From Kiritimatiellia bacterium (lineage in GTDB: Bacteria > Verrucomicrobiota > Kiritimatiellia > RFP12 > UBA1067): a DNA stretch of 32,544 bases. Of the stretch, positions 1-8,998 are shown one piece after another (positions within the stretch are counted from its first letter, which is position 1; each line of letters begins with the position of its first letter). A program made the translations under genes and the position numbers. The notes beneath the pieces were generated by a model. It saw nothing but the letters and a program-made list of their open reading frames with translations. It had not been told where the DNA came from and searched no databases. Location of the stretch: contig CAAFYT010000001.1 of NCBI GenBank assembly GCA_900767325.1, positions 1 to 32,544 on the forward strand, read 5' to 3'.

Positions 1-450
1 GCCCTGATCAACGACATCATCTACACGTCATTCATGCGTGCGGCAATCGAGCTCAAGCGCCGAGCCTGGCGTTCGCTTCATGTATGGAAGAACCGTCGGG
101 TGGCGGAGGTCTCTCTCACGCGCAACGACTTCAGGGAAGTGCGCGGAAACAAGGCCGATGCTGAGGATGTAATCGAGATTCCGCGCTCGGTGATGCGTAA
201 CGAAATCGCGCTATTTTTCTACGAGATTCCCGATCGCACCAAGGAGACGCGCTGTTCGATCCGTACGCGAGGCGAGTGGGATGCGACGCAACTTGCGGGG
301 CGGTTCGGAGGCGGTGGACATCTTAGGGCCGCGGGGTGTACGATCAAGGCGCCGATTGGAACGGCGAAACGGATGATGCGTGCGGCGGTAAAGGAGTTTA
401 TCAAGGGGCCTTGCCGCAAGACGATGCGGATTGCGGAGACCAAATCGTGA
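1..450 (+). CDS. DHH/DHHA1 family phosphoesterase (NrnA-like), C-terminal part
   Basis: This is the 3' end of a gene whose start lies before the window; the reading frame is open from base 1. About 149 residues are visible. The sequence FGGGGHLRAAG near the C-terminus is the glycine-rich substrate-binding motif of the DHHA1 domain, found in DHH-superfamily phosphoesterases such as the oligoribonuclease/pAp-phosphatase NrnA and RecJ-like enzymes. The metal-binding DHH domain would lie upstream and cannot be inspected, so the exact substrate is open; the NrnA type (nanoRNA and pAp hydrolysis in the cytoplasm) is the best guess. The TGA stop overlaps the next gene's GTG start as GTGA (447-450), which suggests translational coupling. 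Confidence 0.8.
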   Translation, partial: ALINDIIYTSFMRAAIELKRRAWRSLHVWKNRRVAEVSLTRNDFREVRGNKADAEDVIEIPRSVMRNEIALFFYEIPDRTKETRCSIRTRGEWDATQLAGRFGGGGHLRAAGCTIKAPIGTAKRMMRAAVKEFIKGPCRKTMRIAETKS

Positions 451-1403
451 AAAGTGTCTTGATCCTGACAGATGGCAAGGCGGGGCACGAAAATCAATCT
501 AAGGCGTTTGCTCGCGCGCTTGGGTGCGAATTCGATTTGGTGAAAGTCAGCATGGGGCGCGGGGCGAAGGTGCTGACCTATCTTCTTGACTTTTTGATTG
601 GCAGGATGCACCTTGCCTTTCTCAAAGGATTGGCGAAGCGGCTCTTTAGCACGGAGGTGCCAATCGACGAACTCGGCGCGCGCGGCTATGCGGCCGTTCT
701 CGGCACGGGCTCCGGGACGTTCTTCGCGGCAAAGTGGACGGCGTGGAGGATAGGCGTCAAGTGCGGCGTCGTCCTGTATCCTCGCGGATACGACCTTGCC
801 GGCTTCGATTGCATTCTTGCCCCGGAATTCGACAATCCGCGTGATGCGCCGAACATCATCCGCATTCCCTCCAATCTCGTGGCTGGCGACGAGGCCTTCT
901 ATGCGAATGGCGTCGAAGCATTTCGTTCGCGCCATATGGGTGCGACGGATAACGCGGTTGCGGTCATCGTTGGCGGGCCGAACAAGTGCTCGACGATGTC
1001 TGCCGCCTGGATGAAGTCGCGGTTGGATGAGGTCTTCGCGGAAAATGCAGGCGCCGATCTTTGGGTTACGACGTCGCGTCGCACACCGAGCGAGGTAGAG
1101 AAGGTTGTTGATGGCTACCCGTGGGCGTACAAGCTCGTTTATTCGCGTGACCATTTCAATCCAATACCGGCGTTTGTCAGTCTGGCGAAGCGATTGTATG
1201 TCACGGCGGAATCAACGGGAATGCTTTCAGAGGCGTGCATGTTCGGCACTTCGGAAGTTCGGGTTTTGGACAATCTGAAGAGCGGCCCCAACAAGTTCCG
1301 GCGCTTCGTGGAGACGCTGCGGGAGTCTGGATATATTGATGGTGCGCGCAAGATCGATCTGGGGGCGCAATTCACCCGAGCCCGGGAGATTATGGAGGTC
1401 TGA
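447..1403 (+). CDS. ELM1/DUF1022-family protein, putative glycosyltransferase-like
   Basis: The 318-residue product belongs to the family named after plant mitochondrial fission protein ELM1 (PF06258). Family hallmarks visible are DGKAGHENQ close to the N-terminus, a VIVGGPN segment mid-protein, TTSRRTP, and a VTAESTGMLSEA segment near the C-terminus. Bacterial members have a glycosyltransferase-B-like architecture and often sit near lipopolysaccharide genes, but their reaction is not settled. I chose GTG at 447 because it has GGAG eight bases upstream (435-438), overlaps the previous stop as GTGA, and places the DGKAGHENQ motif at residue 9 as usual. An ATG at 336 would overlap the upstream gene by more than 100 bases and is unlikely. 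It is followed one base later by the peptidase gene. Confidence 0.82.
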   Translation: MKSVLILTDGKAGHENQSKAFARALGCEFDLVKVSMGRGAKVLTYLLDFLIGRMHLAFLKGLAKRLFSTEVPIDELGARGYAAVLGTGSGTFFAAKWTAWRIGVKCGVVLYPRGYDLAGFDCILAPEFDNPRDAPNIIRIPSNLVAGDEAFYANGVEAFRSRHMGATDNAVAVIVGGPNKCSTMSAAWMKSRLDEVFAENAGADLWVTTSRRTPSEVEKVVDGYPWAYKLVYSRDHFNPIPAFVSLAKRLYVTAESTGMLSEACMFGTSEVRVLDNLKSGPNKFRRFVETLRESGYIDGARKIDLGAQFTRAREIMEV

Positions 1404-1404
1404 C

Positions 1405-4254
1405 ATGGCGTTTTGTGCGATCTTCCTGGCGTCGGCGACGATCTGCGGTTTCAATGTGAAGTCGGTCGAGGACCTGGAGGATCTTCCTGCCCGGATGTGG
1501 AGAATGGAGTACGCGCAGAACGGCGCGGAGCTCGTGTGGATCGACTGCGATGACGAGAATCGCGCGTTCGGCATCGCCTTTCGGACATTGCCAGAGGATG
1601 ACAGCGGCATTGCGCATGTCATTGAGCACTCCGTGCTGTGCGGGTCGGAGAAGTATCCGAGTCGTGCGCCGTTCGTAGAGCTCCTAAAAAGCTCGCCCAA
1701 CACCTATCTCAATGCTTGTACGGGCAAGGATATGACGGTGTATCCAGTCTCGTCGCGGAATCCACGCGACTTCCTGAATCTGATCGACGTGTATCTTGAT
1801 GCGGTCTTGCATCCGCTTTCGGTCAAGAATGATTGGGCGATGCGTCAGGAAGGGTGGCATTATGAGTTCGATGGTACGAATCTGACGCAGAATGGCATCG
1901 TCTACTCTGAAATGAAGGGATCGATGGCGAACCCCGGCCTTGTTGCGCTGACTGCCGCCATGAAGCTTCTCTACCCCGATACGGTCTATCGGTTCAATTC
2001 CGGCGGCGATCCCGAGCACATCCCCGAACTGACGTTCGAGAAGTATTGCAGTTTCCACAAAGCCTACTACCATCCATCCAACGCGCGAATTTTCCTTTAT
2101 GGCAGGATCGATCTCGAAAAGACGCTTTCGGTGATCGGCGAAGCGCTGAAGGGCTTCTCGCGGCGCGAAGGCGAGGTTCGCATTCCGTTGCAGGCGAAGG
2201 TCAGCGGCAAGGTGACGCAGCGCTACGAGAGTCAGGAGGAGAAGAATCGCACGATCCTGTGCGACGGTTGGGTCTACGGCGATTATGCGGATGTCGAGGA
2301 ACAGATGGGCCTTGAAGTGCTGACGGAGCTTCTTGTCGGCAGTAACTTTTCGCCAATCAAGAAACCTCTCCTGGAAAAAGGGCTTTGCGAAGACGTCAGC
2401 TTCGGCATTTACCGGTTTCAGCAGCCGATGCTGATGATGACGTTTCACAATGTGAAGGACGGACAGGCGGAGGCGTGCCGTCGTGAGGCACGCGAAGCCT
2501 TGAGAGGGGTCTGCGAGGAGGGAATTGACGCGGAGCGAATCGCGCAACTCATCGACAAACGTGAATTCAGCTGGCGCGAGCGAGATACGGCGAATCTTGG
2601 TGTCGCGATTGGGTTTGACATCCTGGATGTCTGGCTCTACGGCGGCGATCCAGCCGAGAATCTTCGTGCGCGTGCGCATTTTGCGGCCTTGCGCAAGAGG
2701 AATGGAACGGGCTGGTACGAGCGCCTCCTCGCGAAAGCGACGATCGAGAACGCGCATCATTGCGAAGTGACGCTCCTGCCGTCGAGTACGCTTCACGCCG
2801 AGAAGATGGCCAAGCAGGAGGCGAGGATGAAGAAGATTCGCGGAGAGCTTTCGAAAGCGGAGCTCGCGAAGATCGTGCGAGATGCAGATTGGCTTCGGCG
2901 TCATCAGAGCGAGAGCGAGGATCCGGCACTTTTGGCGAAGTTGCCTACGCTTTCGCTCTCCGACATTCCAAGGAGGGGACGACTTTCCGAGCGAACCTTC
3001 TCCACCGTGGAAGGCGTGACCGTTATTCGTCCGAAGCTCGATCTTGAGGGTTTCTTCTATCTCGATCTCTGCTTTTCTCTCACGGGTTTGGATCGCTCGG
3101 AGATGTTGGATGTGCCACTTCTTTCGTCGCTTTACGGTGAAATCGGAAGCTCAAAGCACACTGCGTTGGAGCTGAGGAGCGAGATGGACGGGAAGCTCGG
3201 TGATTTCACGGCGATGGCGAACGCCTACGAAAAGGGGCCACAGCTCGTTGTTCATATTGCAGCGCTTGAGTCGCATCGTGAGGATGCGCTGAATCTTGCG
3301 GAGGAGATTCTGCTTGGCACCACGTTTGCGGAAACAAACGAGGTTGCGAGAGTGCGGGCGCAGAATCGAGAGTCGATGATCCGTTCGGCGAGCGGACGCG
3401 GGGCGCTTCGGTTTGCAGATCTCCACGCGGCTGCGCGCGCGAATCCGTCGCCTGCCAACGTGATTGCGGAGATTTTCGATGGTGTGTCGCAACTTCGGCA
3501 TCTGCAGACTGGTTCGTTTGGCGATCTGAAGGCGCTTTCAGCGCGTATCTTCACACGCTCGCGACTGACCGTATGTGTGGCGGGAGACGTCTCCGACGAG
3601 TTTCTCGCACGACTCGTATCGTGCTTTCCGGAGGCGGAGAATCCTGCGATGGACCTCTCGACGGAAGGGGCTGTTTCCCCGCGGAACGACGGATTCGTCA
3701 TCGATGGGATGGTCGGCTATTCGATCTCGGCGATGAAGTTGCCGGAGGATGTGCCCTATTGTGGATCACAGCAAGTGGCGGCGAAGATTGTCGAGCTTGA
3801 GTATTTGTGGCCCGAAGTGCGGATGAAGGGCGGAGCGTATGGGGCGAATTTCACGATTCGACCGAGTGGCAATATGGCGTTCTCCAGCTATCGCGATTCA
3901 AATCCCGCGCGAACTTACGAGCAGTATGCACGAGCGGGGGCTTGGCTCGCCGAGTTCGCGAAATCGGGGACGCCCATTGAGAAATACCAGATATCCGTCG
4001 TGAACAAGACGGAACCGAACCTTTCGAAGCGCGAGGAGATGGCGTTTGTGCGGTCGCTTCACTTCAATGGCAGGGAACCGGAGATGCTGCAGCGCCTGCG
4101 CACGGAAATTCTCGACACCACAGGTGATGACCTACTGAAGTTTGCCTCTGCTCTTGAACGATCCGCAAAGGGTGCGGTGAAGTGTGCGTTCGGTGGAGAG
4201 GGCCTGCTGAGGGCCTGTGCTCTCGATCACATTGAGAAGGTCTCGTCCTTTTGA
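1405..4254 (+). CDS. M16C metallopeptidase, presequence-protease (PreP)-like
   Basis: The 949-residue product has the length and layout of the M16C pitrilysin/PreP peptidases (COG1026), which enclose and degrade short unfolded peptides. The inverted zinc motif HVIEH is at residues 71-75 and the third ligand is probably Glu169 in the YSEMKG segment. HSVLCGSEKYP and FVELLKSSPNTYLNA closely resemble PreP. The second half carries the usual inactive M16 repeats. The start at 1405 has GGAGG at 1394-1398, six bases before it. The first 15 residues are hydrophobic but lack a basic n-region, so a signal peptide is not convincing and the location (cytoplasm or periplasm) is open. The 3' end carries the dxr promoter. 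Confidence 0.88.
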   Translation: MAFCAIFLASATICGFNVKSVEDLEDLPARMWRMEYAQNGAELVWIDCDDENRAFGIAFRTLPEDDSGIAHVIEHSVLCGSEKYPSRAPFVELLKSSPNTYLNACTGKDMTVYPVSSRNPRDFLNLIDVYLDAVLHPLSVKNDWAMRQEGWHYEFDGTNLTQNGIVYSEMKGSMANPGLVALTAAMKLLYPDTVYRFNSGGDPEHIPELTFEKYCSFHKAYYHPSNARIFLYGRIDLEKTLSVIGEALKGFSRREGEVRIPLQAKVSGKVTQRYESQEEKNRTILCDGWVYGDYADVEEQMGLEVLTELLVGSNFSPIKKPLLEKGLCEDVSFGIYRFQQPMLMMTFHNVKDGQAEACRREAREALRGVCEEGIDAERIAQLIDKREFSWRERDTANLGVAIGFDILDVWLYGGDPAENLRARAHFAALRKRNGTGWYERLLAKATIENAHHCEVTLLPSSTLHAEKMAKQEARMKKIRGELSKAELAKIVRDADWLRRHQSESEDPALLAKLPTLSLSDIPRRGRLSERTFSTVEGVTVIRPKLDLEGFFYLDLCFSLTGLDRSEMLDVPLLSSLYGEIGSSKHTALELRSEMDGKLGDFTAMANAYEKGPQLVVHIAALESHREDALNLAEEILLGTTFAETNEVARVRAQNRESMIRSASGRGALRFADLHAAARANPSPANVIAEIFDGVSQLRHLQTGSFGDLKALSARIFTRSRLTVCVAGDVSDEFLARLVSCFPEAENPAMDLSTEGAVSPRNDGFVIDGMVGYSISAMKLPEDVPYCGSQQVAAKIVELEYLWPEVRMKGGAYGANFTIRPSGNMAFSSYRDSNPARTYEQYARAGAWLAEFAKSGTPIEKYQISVVNKTEPNLSKREEMAFVRSLHFNGREPEMLQRLRTEILDTTGDDLLKFASALERSAKGAVKCAFGGEGLLRACALDHIEKVSSF

Positions 4255-4260
4255 TATAAT
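4232..4260 (+). promoter_or_regulatory. Promoter of the dxr unit, extended -10
   Basis: A -35 box TTGAGA (4232-4237) is followed after 17 bases by a perfect TATAAT (4255-4260), preceded directly by TGA, giving an extended -10 (TGNTATAAT). The TGA at 4252-4254 is the peptidase stop codon. A start site about seven bases downstream would lie near 4267, leaving a leader of about five bases before the dxr ATG at 4272. The AAGGAG at 4264-4269 would then be partly outside the transcript and is only two bases from the ATG. Confidence 0.8.
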
Positions 4261-4271
4261 ACGAAGGAGTC

Positions 4272-5330
4272 ATGGCAAGGAAGATCATTATCCTGGGTGC
4301 AACGGGGTCGATAGGCGAGAATGCCATCGACATCGTGCGAACGCACCGCGATCAGTTCGAGATCGTGGCCGTCGCGGCGCTTAGATCCCGTGAGAAGTGC
4401 GAGATGATTGCCCGCGAGTTCGGGGCGCGTGCATATGTTGGGGAGTCGGCGGCGTGCGCGGCGGTGGAGGAGAACGCGGCGGATGTCTGTCTCGTCGCGA
4501 CGGTCGGTGTTTCGGGGCTTCGGCCGACGCTGCTTGCCATCGACAAGGGGATGGATATCGCGTTGGCCACGAAGGAGGTCTTGGTCATGGCGGGCGAGCT
4601 CGTCATGGGTCGGGCGAATGCGAAGGGTGTGCGGTTTCTGCCTGTTGACAGCGAACATAACGCGATCTTCCAATGCCTTCAGGGCGGGGGTGTCGTCGAA
4701 CGGTTGATCCTGACGGCTTCGGGCGGTCCGTTCCTCGACGCGCCGGACGACCTTTCGCGCGTCACTGTCGAGGAGGCGCTCAATCATCCGCGCTGGAAAA
4801 TGGGTGCGAAGGTCACGATTGATTCCTCGACGATGATGAACAAGGGCTTTGAGATCCTTGAGGCGCATTGGCTCTTCGGCGTGTCTGTTCGCAACATCGA
4901 GGTCATCGTGCATCCCGAGTCCATCGTCCATTCTCTCGTCACGTTCGAGGATGGTTCGACGCTGGCGCAGATGAGTCCGCCGGATATGCGTGTGCCGATC
5001 CAATATGCGCTGTCGCATCCACAGCGTCTGCCGGCGGTTCGCGAGCGTCTCGATCTGCCGGCGATTGGAGCGCTGACTTTTCGTCCTCCTGATGAGAATC
5101 GGTTTCCTTGCCTGCGGCTCGTGCGAGAGGCGTGCGAAGCGGGCGGATGTGCAAGCGCCGTCTTGGCGGCGGCCGACGAATGGGCGGTCAAGGCGTTTCT
5201 TGAGCGGCGAATCGGCTATGTTGAGATTGCCCAGACGGTCGAGCGGTGCCTTGAGAAGGCGCCGCGGTTCGCCTGCGATTCCCTCGAAAGCGTGATGGAG
5301 GCAAACGATTGGGTATGGAAATTCTTGTAA
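4272..5330 (+). CDS. dxr: 1-deoxy-D-xylulose 5-phosphate reductoisomerase
   Basis: This enzyme makes 2-C-methyl-D-erythritol 4-phosphate from DXP with NADPH, the first committed step of the MEP isoprenoid pathway in the cytoplasm. The N-terminal Rossmann motif GATGSIG is at residues 9-15. The metal and substrate site LPVDSEHNAIFQ gives Asp126 and Glu128, and MNKGFEILEAHWLF supplies the further active-site Glu. The helical C-terminal domain is present. At 352 residues it is shorter than the usual ~390-400, mostly by loss in the N-terminal domain before the catalytic motifs. It is the first gene of a long run; the stop overlaps or abuts rseP. ispG, another MEP gene, lies one gene further. Confidence 0.96.
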   Translation: MARKIIILGATGSIGENAIDIVRTHRDQFEIVAVAALRSREKCEMIAREFGARAYVGESAACAAVEENAADVCLVATVGVSGLRPTLLAIDKGMDIALATKEVLVMAGELVMGRANAKGVRFLPVDSEHNAIFQCLQGGGVVERLILTASGGPFLDAPDDLSRVTVEEALNHPRWKMGAKVTIDSSTMMNKGFEILEAHWLFGVSVRNIEVIVHPESIVHSLVTFEDGSTLAQMSPPDMRVPIQYALSHPQRLPAVRERLDLPAIGALTFRPPDENRFPCLRLVREACEAGGCASAVLAAADEWAVKAFLERRIGYVEIAQTVERCLEKAPRFACDSLESVMEANDWVWKFL

Positions 5331-6469
5331 TGATTTTCTACATTCTCGTCTGCGTGTTGATGTTCGCGTTGGCGATTCTGATTCACGAGTTCGGGCATTT
5401 CATCGTGGCATTGAAGCTGGGGCTGAGGGTGGAAGCCTTCTCGATCGGATTCGGCCCTATTCTCTGGAGACGGAAGGTCAGAGGCGTGGAGTACCGCATC
5501 TCCCTTCTGCCGCTCGGTGGCTATGTTAGCATACCCGACATCGATCCGGAGGGGACAAAGGCGTTGGAGGGCGCCTCTGGCGAAGTCGCGTCGCGGCTAC
5601 GGATCCCGGCGTGGAAGGAACTTTGCGTGGCTTTGGCGGGTCCGATCATGAATGTTGTGCTGGCGGTTGTCCTGGCGACGATTCTCGCGCTTGTGCCGTC
5701 GATCGACTTTGGCGAGTTGCCGGCGAGGATTGGCGCGGTTTTGCCAGGAGGTCCGGCCGAGAAGTCCGGTTTGCGCGTGGGCGACAGGGTCGTGTCAATC
5801 GCTGGACACGAAGTCGAGACGTGGACGCAGCTAATGACCGAGGTGCAGATCGGAGGTGGTGCGGAACTTGAGTTCCGCGTCGAGGGCGCCGATGGCGAGA
5901 TGCGGTCGCTCAGCATCAAACCCGAGCAGGACAAGTTGACCGAGGCGTGGTTTATCATGGCGCTCAGTTGCTCCAATGCCACCGGAATCGTCCACCACTG
6001 GTTGCCGGTACGCAATCCGATTCGTCAGGTCGCGTGGGATGCGGGATCGATCTTTCGCGTGCTCAAGGCGCTAGTCACGCCACGGAACGCGAAGGCGACA
6101 AGCAAGTCGCTCGGTGGGCCTGTGATGATCGCAGAGGGGCTCTACCAACAGATGCGTCGCGATCCGTGGGATGGAATCGGCTTTCTGCGATTCATCAATG
6201 TGAACCTGGCTGTCTTCAATCTTCTGCCCATTCCCGTTCTGGATGGCGGGTTGATCCTCTTCTCCCTTATTTCGCTTGTTTTTCGACGGCGCGTGCCGGA
6301 CGCTGTCGTTCGTACGCTTTCGATGTTCTTCATGGTAGTGCTCCTGATGCTGATCTGCCTTCTCGTTTGGCGTGATGGCGTCAGAAGCTTCAAGATTCAC
6401 ACCTTCAAGCCCCAGGAGGCGGTCTCGAATGTTCACACGAACACAGACACGTGCGCTGAGAGTCGGTGA
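5315..6469 (+). CDS. rseP: RseP-type site-2 zinc metalloprotease
   Basis: This is an inner-membrane intramembrane protease of the M50/RseP family, which cleaves transmembrane anti-sigma factors and remnant signal peptides. The first transmembrane helix carries HEFGH (residues 24-28 from this start), the zinc motif. A PDZ domain follows after the second helix (GGPAEKSGLRVGDRVVSI), and the third ligand motif is in PIPVLDGG near the C-terminal helices. The start is uncertain: ATG at 5315 lies inside dxr, while ATG at 5330 overlaps the dxr TAA by one base (TAATG), and TTG 5309 is also in frame; neither has a strong ribosome-binding site. Only one PDZ is evident, against two in E. coli. The 3' end overlaps ispG by 41 bases. 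Adjacency of dxr and rseP is common in bacteria. Confidence 0.93.
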   Translation: MEILVMIFYILVCVLMFALAILIHEFGHFIVALKLGLRVEAFSIGFGPILWRRKVRGVEYRISLLPLGGYVSIPDIDPEGTKALEGASGEVASRLRIPAWKELCVALAGPIMNVVLAVVLATILALVPSIDFGELPARIGAVLPGGPAEKSGLRVGDRVVSIAGHEVETWTQLMTEVQIGGGAELEFRVEGADGEMRSLSIKPEQDKLTEAWFIMALSCSNATGIVHHWLPVRNPIRQVAWDAGSIFRVLKALVTPRNAKATSKSLGGPVMIAEGLYQQMRRDPWDGIGFLRFINVNLAVFNLLPIPVLDGGLILFSLISLVFRRRVPDAVVRTLSMFFMVVLLMLICLLVWRDGVRSFKIHTFKPQEAVSNVHTNTDTCAESR

Positions 6470-7478
6470 ACTGGCGGTCGGCGGCGGGGCGCCGGTCAGC
6501 GTGCAGACGATGTGCAACACCGATCCGCATGATGCGGCGGCGTGCTTGCGGCAATTGCTCGACTGTGCCGGACGTGGATGCGATCTCTTTCGGATGACGG
6601 TTCCAGATGCCGAGGCCGCGAAGGTTCTCGGGGAGGTTCGGCGCCAGTCGCCGATTCCAATTGTGGCGGACATACACTTTGATTACACTTGCGCGCTGGC
6701 GGCGCTTGAGGCCGGAGCGGATGCGTTGCGGCTCAATCCGGGAAACATCGGATCTCGCGAGCGAATCCAGACCGTTGCACGGGCAGCGAAGGCGAGGGGT
6801 GTGCCGATTCGCATCGGCGTCAACGGAGGTTCCCTTGAGAGAGGCGAAACCTTGGTAAGCTCCGCGCTCAAGCATCTCAAGCTGCTGGAAGACGAGGGCT
6901 TTCGCGACGTGGTGATTTCCGCCAAGGCGTCGAATGTGCGTCGAACGATCGAAACCTATCGTGCGCTTGCGGAACGCACGGATTGTCCACTTCATCTGGG
7001 CGTAACGGAGGCTGGCACGCTTATTCCCGGCGCGGTGCGCAGTTCCGTTGCCCTCGGCATTCTGCTGGACGAGGGGTTGGGCGATACGATTCGTGTCTCG
7101 TTGACAAACAAGCCCGAGAAGGAGGTCAAAGTCGCGTTGGAGATCCTGCGGGCGCTTGGGTTGCGCGCGCCCGGGCCTTCGATTACGAGTTGCCCCACAT
7201 GCGGGCGCACGCGAGTGGATCTTGTTCGCATCGCCTCGCAGATCGAGGATGCCCTCGAATGTCTGATGTCGGATCCGGCGGCGAAAACGCCAAGTCCATT
7301 TCCTAGGGTTGCCGTCATGGGGTGTGCGGTCAATGGCGTCGGCGAGGCAAAGGATGCCGACATCGCGCTTTGCGGGGGCGTTGGAGAATTCCTTCTTTAC
7401 GTGCATGGTGAATTCGTGGAGAAGGTCGATGAAACAGATGTGGTGAGAAAGGTTTTGGAACGTGTCGTTTCTCTTTGA
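6429..7478 (+). CDS. ispG: 4-hydroxy-3-methylbut-2-en-1-yl diphosphate synthase
   Basis: IspG (GcpE) is the iron-sulfur enzyme that reductively converts MEcPP to HMBPP, the penultimate MEP step. The N-terminal TIM-barrel part shows VSVQTMCNTDP, ADIHFDYTCAL and LRLNPGNIG. The C-terminal 4Fe-4S domain has the cysteine pair in SCPTCGR (about residue 256) and the third ligand in MGCAVNGVGEA (about residue 298). At 349 residues it is the short bacterial type without the plant/Chlamydia-like insert. The start at 6429 has AGGAGG at 6414-6419 with nine bases of spacing, although it lies inside rseP. It shares a transcription unit with dxr, so two MEP steps are probably co-expressed. Confidence 0.96.
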   Translation: MFTRTQTRALRVGELAVGGGAPVSVQTMCNTDPHDAAACLRQLLDCAGRGCDLFRMTVPDAEAAKVLGEVRRQSPIPIVADIHFDYTCALAALEAGADALRLNPGNIGSRERIQTVARAAKARGVPIRIGVNGGSLERGETLVSSALKHLKLLEDEGFRDVVISAKASNVRRTIETYRALAERTDCPLHLGVTEAGTLIPGAVRSSVALGILLDEGLGDTIRVSLTNKPEKEVKVALEILRALGLRAPGPSITSCPTCGRTRVDLVRIASQIEDALECLMSDPAAKTPSPFPRVAVMGCAVNGVGEAKDADIALCGGVGEFLLYVHGEFVEKVDETDVVRKVLERVVSL

Positions 7479-8994
7479 CAATCTCGCACCCATGGCGGTT
7501 GCGTTGGTGGCCTCGATCATGGTATGGCTTTTCGGTGGTGCTCGTGGCGGATTGCTCGTGCCCGTCGTGCCGTGGCTTTTCGTGCTGTTGGTCGAGATAT
7601 TGTTCTTCTTTCCCCAACGGCGACAGGGCGAGATGTCCATCATGGCCCGGGAACGGGTGCGGCGTGATCTTCGAAAGGATCCCTTGACTTGGCTTTCGTT
7701 CGGTTTTCTCGTTTTGTTGCTGATTCCGTTTGTGAACAACGGACTCTGCCCGATTTGCGACTACCAGCGAATTGCGCAGGGTGTCGATCCCAATCCACCC
7801 GTGCCGTTCATTCCGTTCTGTGTTGACCGGCTTGATCATCTCAATGTCGTGCTGTGGTTCGCAACGGCCTTGCCGGCGATGCTGCTGGTGAAGCACGGCC
7901 TAACGAGAGCCGGCAAGCGCCTCGTAATCGAGATGATCGTCTGGAACGGCACAGCTGCAGCCGTTCTTGGCTTCATTCAAGGTGCAACGGGTGCGCAAGG
8001 CCCATATTGGACGGCTCTGCCACCCTCGAAGAATGCGGTGGATTTCTTTTCGACCTTCGGCTATCCAAATATGGGCGGTGACTATTTCACGACGCTTTTT
8101 GGGCTTTCGCTTGCGTTGTGGCGTCATCACGTTGAGGTGGTGCGGCAGGATCTGAAACTTAAGGACGTGTCCCATCTGGCTGGAAATTCGCGCGGACTTT
8201 TCTGGCGCAAGCACTACTTTCTGATACCCGCCGTCATTTGCTTCTACGCGGCGATCAACACGCTTTCCCGTGCGGCGATCATTCTGGCAACGCTAACGGC
8301 GGTCATCTACTTCCTCCACACCTTCATATCCTTCCTTTCGCGCTTGCCGCGCGTGCGTCGGGTGATGATTGGGGCGTGGAGCCTGCTGGGGTTGGGGCTT
8401 GTCGTCTTCTTCTCCTTGACATTCATGCCGGAAAATCTCCAACGCGAGGTCGGCACTCTCAATTCTAATGAGATCCTGACGCGGGTCACCGGTAAGGGCC
8501 AGTACCACGTCGAGATCGCCACGGAGGTCTGGAAAGATCACAAAGTCTTCGGTTGCGGCGGATGGGGGTATCTCCATTTCTGCGTGCCGAAGATGGTGGA
8601 GTTGAAGAAAGATCTTTCGCAGTTGCAAGTGATCGGCGGCATCAACGTCCACAACGACTACCTCCAGTTCCTCGCCGAACACGGAATCGTCGGATTTGGC
8701 ATCCTTGTGGCGCTGGTGGTGCTTCTTGTTTGGCCGATTGGTCGAGAGTGGCGGAAGCTGGCGAGAGACACTCGTTTCATGAAGGGCAGGGATCTCCCGC
8801 CCAAGCCCGTGCAGATCTTCGTTCTGCCTGCACCGGTGTTCTTCATCCTTGTGACCGTCTTGGCCACGCTCATCCATGCTTTCGGTGACTGCCCGCTCCG
8901 GTCTGCGGCGGTTTTGACGCTCTTCTTCATCTCACTGGCCGCGATGCCGGGTTTCATGCCTCGTCGCGCGCACCATGGAAACGGAAAGGTCTGA
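7462..8994 (+). CDS. O-antigen ligase / Wzy_C-family membrane protein
   Basis: The 510-residue product is a polytopic inner-membrane protein with roughly ten to twelve hydrophobic segments. Between two late helices is a large polar loop holding the family signatures: FGCGGWGYLHF and VHNDYLQFLAEHGIVGFGI, the pattern of the Wzy_C domain (PF04932). A TLSRAAIILA segment in an earlier helix matches the conserved Arg region. Members join O-antigen or other glycans to lipid A-core or polymerise glycans on the periplasmic side; which one cannot be told from sequence. The GTG start at 7462 overlaps ispG by 17 bases and has little Shine-Dalgarno; ATG at 7492 is an alternative. waaA lies in the same run. 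Confidence 0.8.
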   Translation: MSFLFDNLAPMAVALVASIMVWLFGGARGGLLVPVVPWLFVLLVEILFFFPQRRQGEMSIMARERVRRDLRKDPLTWLSFGFLVLLLIPFVNNGLCPICDYQRIAQGVDPNPPVPFIPFCVDRLDHLNVVLWFATALPAMLLVKHGLTRAGKRLVIEMIVWNGTAAAVLGFIQGATGAQGPYWTALPPSKNAVDFFSTFGYPNMGGDYFTTLFGLSLALWRHHVEVVRQDLKLKDVSHLAGNSRGLFWRKHYFLIPAVICFYAAINTLSRAAIILATLTAVIYFLHTFISFLSRLPRVRRVMIGAWSLLGLGLVVFFSLTFMPENLQREVGTLNSNEILTRVTGKGQYHVEIATEVWKDHKVFGCGGWGYLHFCVPKMVELKKDLSQLQVIGGINVHNDYLQFLAEHGIVGFGILVALVVLLVWPIGREWRKLARDTRFMKGRDLPPKPVQIFVLPAPVFFILVTVLATLIHAFGDCPLRSAAVLTLFFISLAAMPGFMPRRAHHGNGKV

Positions 8995-8998
8995 TGTC

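Noticed and set aside
219..1154. Long minus-strand open frame opposite the ELM1 gene
   Set aside because: It is a shadow of the plus-strand gene in GC-rich DNA; it has no recognisable motif and a composition rich in Arg and Ala. The same applies to the other long antisense frames, for example opposite dapL, ispG and accD.
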